Shown in pieces: positions 51,152-60,000 of a DNA stretch of 64,000 bases (position 1 is its first letter; every line of letters starts with the position of its first letter). The DNA comes from Imtechella halotolerans (GTDB taxonomy: Bacteria > Bacteroidota > Bacteroidia > Flavobacteriales > Flavobacteriaceae): the NCBI RefSeq assembly GCF_028743515.2, contig NZ_CP117969.2, forward strand, positions 315,001-379,000, written 5' to 3'. A model generated the notes under the pieces. That model worked only from the letters and a program-made list of their open reading frames with translations, did not search any database and was not told where the DNA came from. A program made the position numbers and the translations under genes.

Positions 51152-53074
51152 TTAATTTTTCATTTTAACTACAATGAATTCCGTTCTACGGTTCAGTTGG
51201 TGAGCCTGTTCTTCACATGGATGGCTTCCATCACAACCGTTGGTAAGTCTTCGTTTACCAAATCCTTCTACAGACGTAATACGATCTTTCGAGATTCCTT
51301 TACTAATTAGGTACTCATAGGTAGAATTGGCACGATCAATAGATAATCTATCGTTATAACTTAAGCTACCTCTGGCATCCGTATGTGATTCTATTCGAAT
51401 AACCATTTCAGGATAAATATTGTTCATTAGATTTACAATTTTGTCCAGTTCGGCAGCAGCATCAGGTCGGATATTGTGCTTATCAAAATCGAAGTAAATA
51501 TTATCCAGTTCAGCGAGTTTAACCACATCTTCAACAGGGCTTAATACCAAATCAACGATAATTTCTTCAGTAGTTGGTTTCAAATTTCTAGAAGTGAAGT
51601 CCTTCGAATCTGAAACATATTTATCTTGACTTCCTACAATGTGATAGTCTGTATTGCGGTCAATATTAATTTCATAGTATCCTTTGTCATCCGTTACTAC
51701 ATATGCTATTTCTTTTCCGCTTTCCATTAGCTGAATTTTAGCATTAGGTATTGGTCGGTTATTAATCGCATCTGTAACGGTACCTTTAAGCATGAGTAGG
51801 GGAGTTCTTGTAAATGCATAAATATCGTCATCTCCCATTCCACCACTTCTGTTTGAAGAGATATATCCTGTGATACCGTCTTCATTAAGGAAAAAGGCAA
51901 AATCATCTTTACTGCTGTTTGCCGGAACACCAATATTTACCACATCCATAAAGTTCCCTTCTTTATCTTTAATGGAGGCAAAAACGTCTAACATACCTAG
52001 ACCCACATGTCCATCTGAAGAGAAAAACATATTGTCTTCATTGTTTACGAAAGGAAATACCTCATTTCCAGGAGTGTTAATTACATCTCCTAAATTCTGC
52101 GGAGTACCAACTGATCCATCCTTATTCACATCTACTACGTAAATGTCGTAACCTCCTTTACCGCCCGGCATATCTGAGGCAAAGTATAACTTTTTGCCAT
52201 CTCTGCTTAAGCTAGGATGAGCGGTAGAGTATAGGTCACTATTGAATGGAAGTTCTGTTATGTTTTTCCATTGGTCATTTACCAATGAAGCTCTATATAT
52301 TTTAAGATTAACTATTCCTTCTTCATCTTTACCCTTTCCATCTAGATAGTTATTACGAACAAAGTACATGGTATTACCATCTCTTGAAATCGTCACAGGG
52401 CCATCGTGATATTGTGTGTTAACATCTCCCTTTAGTTTCGATTTATGATCAACATTAGTAGCTTCTTTACTTGTTTGATACACATCTAGAAAAGGTTGCA
52501 TGTTCCATGAATATAGTCTCTTAGTGGACACCCCTTCATCACGTGATGAAACGAAATATATTTCATCGTTGTGTTCTATGGCGCCAAAGTCGCTGTATTT
52601 GGTATTGAAACCTACAGATTTAATCTTGTACTGTTGTTTGGCATTGAAAACTTGTGTAACGAAGTTACTTTTCTTTAGATACTTTTCAGCTCTATTGTCA
52701 CCATTAGATGAGTTGTATTTTTCCATCCAGATAGTTGACTCGTCATAGTTTTCTACTGCTCTTAATGCCTGAGCATATTGAAAGTAATATTCCGAAGGTA
52801 CATTTTCTTGTTGTACTACCTCTTGTAAATACGGGATGGCATTGGATGGCTCTCTTAATAGAAGGTAGCTGTCAGCAATTCTTCTTTTGGCATAGTCCGC
52901 ATTGTAATCCTTATCCACCAAGTCTTTATATACTTCAATGGCATCTACAAACGAAAAGTTGTTAAACAAACGATCGGCACGTTGTTGTTTGACCTGCTGA
53001 GCTACAAGGGTTGAGCTTGTCATCACCAGGATCAAAAGACATATTTTGTATAGCTTTTTCATGTTGTTACGCAT
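51152..53074 (-). CDS. OmpA-family protein with TPR, PD40 and carboxypeptidase-like domains (PorE-like)
   Basis: The 640-residue exported protein (signal LLILVMTSSTLVA-Q) has TPR-like helices (about 25-130), WD40-like PD40 repeats (about 190-420: AHPSLSRDGKKLYFASDMPG and SSDGHVGLGMLDV), a carboxypeptidase-regulatory domain (about 430-510: LKGTVTDAINNRPIPNAKIQ) and an OmpA C-domain (about 525-640: IYFDFDKHNIRPDAAAELDK and RIESHTDARGSLSYNDRLS). This order matches PorE-type proteins that anchor T9SS parts to peptidoglycan. It is the last gene of the adhesin operon. An internal ATG four codons in is an alternative start. Confidence 0.92.
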   Translation of the reverse strand: MRNNMKKLYKICLLILVMTSSTLVAQQVKQQRADRLFNNFSFVDAIEVYKDLVDKDYNADYAKRRIADSYLLLREPSNAIPYLQEVVQQENVPSEYYFQYAQALRAVENYDESTIWMEKYNSSNGDNRAEKYLKKSNFVTQVFNAKQQYKIKSVGFNTKYSDFGAIEHNDEIYFVSSRDEGVSTKRLYSWNMQPFLDVYQTSKEATNVDHKSKLKGDVNTQYHDGPVTISRDGNTMYFVRNNYLDGKGKDEEGIVNLKIYRASLVNDQWKNITELPFNSDLYSTAHPSLSRDGKKLYFASDMPGGKGGYDIYVVDVNKDGSVGTPQNLGDVINTPGNEVFPFVNNEDNMFFSSDGHVGLGMLDVFASIKDKEGNFMDVVNIGVPANSSKDDFAFFLNEDGITGYISSNRSGGMGDDDIYAFTRTPLLMLKGTVTDAINNRPIPNAKIQLMESGKEIAYVVTDDKGYYEINIDRNTDYHIVGSQDKYVSDSKDFTSRNLKPTTEEIIVDLVLSPVEDVVKLAELDNIYFDFDKHNIRPDAAAELDKIVNLMNNIYPEMVIRIESHTDARGSLSYNDRLSIDRANSTYEYLISKGISKDRITSVEGFGKRRLTNGCDGSHPCEEQAHQLNRRTEFIVVKMKN

Positions 53075-53081
53075 TTAAGTA

Positions 53082-53996
53082 TTAGAAATATCTTGGAGAT
53101 TTGAGTTTGGATTTAATAAACTTCAACTCATATATCAGGATGATTTCATGAGAACCTGAAGTATAGGGTCTTATATCACCTTTAGGATAATCATAGGCAT
53201 ATCCTATTCGGAATTGATCAGACACTTGAAAATCGGCAATAGCTCCAAAACTGTCAGCGTCATTAAAACGGTAGGCGGCTCCAAGCCATAACTTTTCATT
53301 AATTAAGAAGTTGGCTGTAACATCATAACTCGCAGGTGCGCCATTAGTTAATTTGAAGATAGTAGAAGGCTTGAATTTTAGGTTTTTGTTAAGATTGAAC
53401 ACGTAACCACCTGTTAAATAATAACTTACCCTCTCATTAGCCTCGATAAGAACATCAGTGGCATCATGATATTTTTGATTAATAAATCTAGGTGCGGATA
53501 GGCCCAAATACCACATGTCTGAGTGGAGATAGATACCTGCACCTAAGTTTGGAGTCCAAGAGTTTATGTTCTCTAGGGTGTTATCCTGTGATACAGTAGC
53601 CTGGTCTAAATTGTAGTGACTAAAACCACCTTTTAATCCAAATGCAAGCTCTGTGTTTACACCTGTTCTAATGGTATATGAAAAGTCTCCAAAAATATAG
53701 GCGAAATTCTGATCTCCAATTTTATCATTGATTAAAGAAAAACCAAGTCCAACCTTCTCATTACGTAATGGTGAATGAATAGATAGTGTTTGAGTTTGAG
53801 GTCCTCCTTCAAAGCCAGCCCATTGGCTTCGGTGTAGTGCAGTGATGTTTAAAGCTTCTCTACTTCCTGCATAAGCCGGGTTGATAGAAATAGTGTTAAA
53901 CATGTATTGAGTGAATTGTGGCAGCTGTTGTGCCTTCCCTATAAGAGGGAAGGACAAAAGAGCCGCTATTATTGAAATTTGTTTAATCGTGTTCAT
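53082..53996 (-). CDS. PorP/SprF-family T9SS-associated outer-membrane protein
   Basis: The 304-residue protein has a signal peptide (IIAALLSFPLIGKA-Q) and the PorP/SprF start LPQFTQYMFNTISINPAYAG, then SREALNITALHRSQWAGFEG and PQTQTLSIHSPL. The rest is a beta-barrel. SprF supports secretion or surface display of the SprB adhesin in Flavobacterium johnsoniae. Here it lies between the giant adhesin and the OmpA-like gene, 9 and 7 bp from each, and very likely serves that adhesin. Confidence 0.93.
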   Translation of the reverse strand: MNTIKQISIIAALLSFPLIGKAQQLPQFTQYMFNTISINPAYAGSREALNITALHRSQWAGFEGGPQTQTLSIHSPLRNEKVGLGFSLINDKIGDQNFAYIFGDFSYTIRTGVNTELAFGLKGGFSHYNLDQATVSQDNTLENINSWTPNLGAGIYLHSDMWYLGLSAPRFINQKYHDATDVLIEANERVSYYLTGGYVFNLNKNLKFKPSTIFKLTNGAPASYDVTANFLINEKLWLGAAYRFNDADSFGAIADFQVSDQFRIGYAYDYPKGDIRPYTSGSHEIILIYELKFIKSKLKSPRYF

Positions 53997-54005
53997 GGCT
54001 AAGGA

Positions 54006-57000
54006 TTATTTGGTTGCAAAATAGATATAACCTGTAATTGGCTTAATTCCGCTATTACGTACATTAATGATGTAGAAGTAGGTTCCAGTAGGAATTTTAC
54101 CTGCGGCTCCTATTGCTCCAGAAGGTGCTTGTCCATTCCAGTTGTTTTGATAGTTATTAGATTCGAAAATAAAATCTCCCCAACGGTTAAATAGTTTTAC
54201 ATCAAATGTAAATCCACATTCAGGATCAATACCTTCTATTGTAAAGAAATCATTCTGTCCATCGCCATTTGGAGTTACAACTTTGGATATAATAATATCG
54301 TCAGCTGTACAAGCAAGAACAACACAATCGTCATTAATTTTTACATTAACCTGAGTACGGCTAGGGCAGTCACTGTCAGTTACTGTATAATAGAATGTGT
54401 ATTCTCCCAGGGCAATGTTAGCAGGGTCAAGCCAGCTACCATCTCTAAGATTAAAGTTTGCAGGAGTTTCCCAAACACCTCCTTGTTCATATCCTTGCGC
54501 AAGAAGAGAGAATAGATTTATTTCAGCATCTTCTATACAGATATCTAATTCATATGGAGTTACTTGGTCATTCAATTGAACTTTAATTGTTTGAGTGAAT
54601 TCAGTTTCATTACCACATAAGTCAGTAGCCTTCCAAGTACGAATGATGTTATAATCGCTTATTTCATCAGTACGAGTTGAAGTCTCATTGAATGTGACAA
54701 CTAATTCCTCAGACCCTGTACAGTTATCGTTAAATATAACGGTTGGTACAGCAGGAATTTCTGAACAGCTTACCGTGATTTCTTCATCTAATTCCGTAAG
54801 CATGATTGGAGCTGTTATGTCTCTTACTGTAATGGTCTGTACATGTGTTGTAGTATTACCAGCACAGTCTGAAGTTGTCCATGTACGAGTGATAACATAG
54901 CTACTACCGCAAGTTTCAGATGTATCCGTTATTTCTTCTGTGAAAGTCACTTCCGTTTCTCCACTACAATTATCTGTTGCAGTCAGCGTAATTGCCTCAG
55001 GAACATCATCACATTCTACGGTTAGATTACCAGGTAATTCTTGAGCCGTAAATACTGGTGCTGTGGTATCTTCAACACGTATGTTTTGTGTATGTGTAGC
55101 TATATTGCCAGCACAGTCTGTAGCAGTCCATGTACGAACAATTGTATAATTAGTGCTACATACCTCAGTATCATAGGTGATTTCTTCATTGAAATCAACA
55201 GTAATAGAGCTATCACATTGTTCAGTAACAGTAAGAACAGCTGCCTCAGGGACTTCATTACATTCTACTGTTAGGTCTCCAGGCAATTCTTCTACAAACA
55301 CAGGTGCAGTTGTATCCTCAATAGTAAATCGAACTTTTTGAGTCATGGCAACATTATTACATGCATCTGAAGCGGTGAAGGTTACTTCTGCATATTTTAC
55401 AGTTTCGCACTCACTTACCCAACTTTGCTCAGAATAATCATTACTCCAATTAAAGACACTACACTCATCAGTAGCTGTAGCACCACCATTTGAATTTAAC
55501 CATTCTTCGAATGCTTCCGTATTACCTTGACCATCACACTCTACAGTTTTATCCTCAGGTTGTAATGTGATTGTAGGCGCTTGTGTATCCTTTATTGTAA
55601 AGGTTGCTTTAGTTTCTGCCTGGTTTCCACATTCATCAGTAGCGGTAAATCGTACTATAATGTCATTTGAACATCCTTCCTCTAATCCTTCGAAGTTGTG
55701 CGTCCAGGTTACATCATCACAATTATCTATGGCTACCGCTCCTGCATTGTTGTTCAACCATTCATTTAGGTCAGCCAGATAATCCGTACCACATTCAACC
55801 ACTAGATTTCGTAGACCAGTTTTGTCAATTATTGGAGGGATGTTATCCGTTACTTTTATGATTTGTACCTGTGGCTCGGCTTGGTTTCCGCAATTATCTG
55901 CAAGAGTCCAAGTTCTTTCAATAGTGAATGAACTACCGCATCCAGGTATAATGGTGTCTTCAAATGTAGCATTCAAATCAGTTGAACAACCATCGTTTTC
56001 ATCCTCTACATCTCCCGTAACAGCTACTGATGTGTCATATGAACATTCAGCATCGATAAATATTTCTATATTCTCAGGAGCTGTAAAGGTAGGAGCCGTT
56101 GTATCTTCAATAGTGAATGTAGCCGTTGTTTCAACAAAGTTATCGCAAGAATCAGTAGCTCTAAATGTTACAGTATAAGAACCAGTGCTACCGCAAGCTT
56201 CTTCAAACGCCACTTGATTAGCGTTATTACTCCAAGAAACCGTACTACAGTTATCAGCAGTTACCGAAGCACCACCATTGTTAGCTAACCACTCTTGGAA
56301 TGCTTGCTCATTACCTTGACCATCACACTCAACAGTTTTGTTTTGAGCCACTACGCTAATAGTAGGAGCCGTTGTATCTTCAATAGTGAATGTAGCCGTT
56401 GTTTCAGCAAAGTTATCACAAGAATCCGTAGCTCTAAATGTAACAGTATAAGAACCAGTGCTACCGCAAGCTTCTTCAAACGCCACTTGATTAGCATTGT
56501 TACTCCAAGAAACAGTACTACAGTTATCAGCAGTTACCGAAGCACCACCATTGTTAGCTAGCCACTCTTGGAATGCTTGCTCATTACCTTGACCATCACA
56601 CTCAACAGTTTTGTTTTGAGCCACTACGCTAATAGTAGGAGCCGTTGTATCTTCAATAGTGAATGTAGCCGTTGTTTCAACAAAGTTATCACAAGAATCC
56701 GTAGCTCTAAATGTTACAGTATAAGAACCAGTGCTACCGCAAGCTTCTTCAAACGCCACTTGATTAGCGTTATTACTCCAAGAAACCGTACTACAGTTAT
56801 CAGCAGTTACCGAAGCACCACCATTGTTAGCTAGCCACTCTTGGAATGCTTGCTCATTACCTTGCCCATCACACTCAACTGTTTTGTTTTGAGCCACTAC
56901 GCTAATAGTAGGAGCCGTTGTATCTTCAATAGTGAATGTAGCCGTTGTTTCAACAAAGTTATCACAAGAATCCGTAGCTCTAAAGGTAACAGTATAAGAA

Positions 57001-60000
57001 CCAGTGCTACCGCAAGCTTCTTCAAACGCCACTTGATTAGCGTTATTACTCCAAGAAACCGTACTACAGTTATCAGCAGTTACCGAAGCACCACCATTGT
57101 TAGCTAACCACTCTTGGAATGCTTCAGTATTACCTAGACCATCACACTCAACAGTTTTGTTTTGAGCCACCACGCTAATAGTAGGAGCCGTTGTATCTTC
57201 AATAGTGAATGTAGCCGTTGTTTCAACAAAGTTATCGCAAGAATCCGTAGCTCTAAATGTTACAGTATAAGAACCAGTGCTACCGCAAGCTTCTTCAAAC
57301 GCCACTTGATTAGCGTTATTACTCCAAGAAACCGTACTACAGTTATCAGCAGTTACCGAAGCACCACCATTGTTAGCTAACCACTCTTGGAATGCTTCAG
57401 TATTACCTAGACCATCACACTCAACAGTTTTGTTTTGAGCCACCACGCTAATAGTAGGAGCCGTTGTATCTTCAATAGTGAATGTAGCCGTTGTTTCAAC
57501 AAAGTTATCGCAAGAATCCGTAGCTCTAAATGTTACAGTATAAGAACCAGTGCTACCGCAAGCTTCTTCAAACGCCACTTGATTGGCATTGTTACTCCAA
57601 GAAACCGTACTACAGTTATCAGCAGTTACCGAAGCACCACCATTGTTAGCTAACCACTCTTGGAATGCTTGCTCATTACCTTGACCATCACACTCAACAG
57701 TTTTGTTTTGAGCCACTACGCTAATCGTAGGAGCCGTTGTATCTTCAATAGTGAATGTAGCCGTTGTTTCAACAAAGTTATCACAAGAATCCGTAGCTCT
57801 AAATGTTACAGTATAAGAACCAGTGCTACCGCAAGCTTCTTCAAACGCCACTTGATTAGCATTGTTACTCCAAGTAATGGCTCCGCAATCATCAGTAGCA
57901 GTTGCCCCACCATTGTTAGCCAACCAATCTTGTAATGCTTGTACATTACCTTGTCCATCACACTCAACAGTCGTAGATTGAGCATTAGTAATTATTGGTT
58001 TGGTAGTATCTTTAATTGCATACGTTGCTGTTGTTTCAACAAAATTTCCACAAGCATCAGTAGCTGTAAATGTTACCGTTATTGGTTCTGCACAATCAGA
58101 AGCAACTTGACCATAATTGTTAGACCAAATAACTTCACTACAATTATCCATTGCAGAAGCACCACCATTATTATTTAACCACTCTTGAATTTCCTGGTTA
58201 TTACCAGATCCATCACATTCTACAACTAGGTTGCTAGCTACAGATGTTAAGGTAGGTTTTACATTATCATTTAAAGTATAAGTATATACCCAGTCATGGT
58301 TAGTACCTGTACAATCCGCATAGTTCCATGTATAGGTTTTAGTACCCGCACATGTAGGATCTTCACTAACTACTGGACCTGTAGGGATGATTTCATTACC
58401 ACAGTTATCAGTTACAGTAGGAGGAGTCGGCTGGGTGATCTCAGAAAGACAGGCTACAGTAGAACCGTCATTAGATGGCATTGTAAAGTCTTGGTAATCG
58501 ATAGTATAGGTATACACCCAATCATGATTAAAGCCTGAACAGTCAGCATAGTTCCATGTATAGGTCTTAGTACCTTCACAGGCAGGATCACTACCAACAA
58601 TCGGTCCGGTTGGGATGATTTCTTTACCACAGTTGTCATACACCGTTGGTGGTACAGGCTCTGTAATATCATCCAGACAGGCTACAGTAGAACCGTCATT
58701 AGATGGCATTGTAAAGTCTTGGTAATCGATAGTATAGGTATACACCCAATCATGATTAAAGCCTGAACAGTCAGCATAGTTCCATGTATAGGTCTTAGTA
58801 CCTTCACAGGCAGGATCACTACCAACAATCGGTCCGGTTGGGATGATTTCTTTACCACAGTTGTCATACACCGTTGGTGGTACAGGCTCTGTAATATCAT
58901 CCAGACAGGCTACAGTAGAACCGTCATTAGATGGCATTGTAAAGTCTTGGTAATCGATAGTATAGGTATACACCCAATCATGATTAAAGCCTGAACAATC
59001 AGCATAGTTCCATGTATAGGTCTTAGTACCTTCACAGGCAGGATCACTACCAACAATCGGTCCGGTTGGGATGATTTCTTTACCACAGTTGTCATACACC
59101 GTTGGTGGTACAGGCTCTGTAATATCATCCAGACAGGCTACAGTAGAACCGTCATTAGATGGCATTGTAAAGTCTTGGTAATCGATAGTATAGGTATACA
59201 CCCAATCATGATTAAAGCCTGAACAATCAGCATAGTTCCATGTATAGGTCTTAGTACCTTCACAGGCAGGATCACTACCAACAATCGGTCCGGTTGGGAT
59301 GATTTCTTTACCACAGTTGTCATACACCGTTGGTGGTACAGGCTCTGTAATATCATCCAGACAGGCTACAGTAGAACCGTCATTAGATGGCATTGTAAAG
59401 TCCTGGTAATCGATAGTATAGGTATACACCCAATCATGATTAAAGCCTGAACAATCAGCATAGTTCCATGTATAGGTCTTAGTACCTTCACAGGCAGGAT
59501 CACTACCAACAATCGGTCCGGTTGGGATGATTTCTTTACCACAGTTGTCATACACCGTTGGTGGTACAGGCTCTGTAATATCATCCAGACAGGCTACAGT
59601 AGAACCGTCATTAGATGGCATTGTAAAGTCTTGGTAATCGATAGTATAGGTATACACCCAATCATGATTAAAGCCTGAACAATCAGCATAGTTCCATGTA
59701 TAGGTCTTAGTACCTTCACAGGCAGGATCACTACCAACAATCGGTCCGGTTGGGATGATTTCTTTACCACAGTTGTCATACACCGTTGGTGGTACAGGCT
59801 CTGTAATATCATCCAGACAGGCTACAGTAGAACCGTCATTAGATGGCATTGTAAAGTCCTGGTAATCGATAGTATAGGTATACACCCAATCATGATTAAA
59901 GCCTGAACAGTCAGCATAGTTCCATGTATAGGTCTTAGTACCTTCACAGGCAGGATCACTACCAACAATCGGTCCGGTTGGGATGATTTCTTTACCACAG

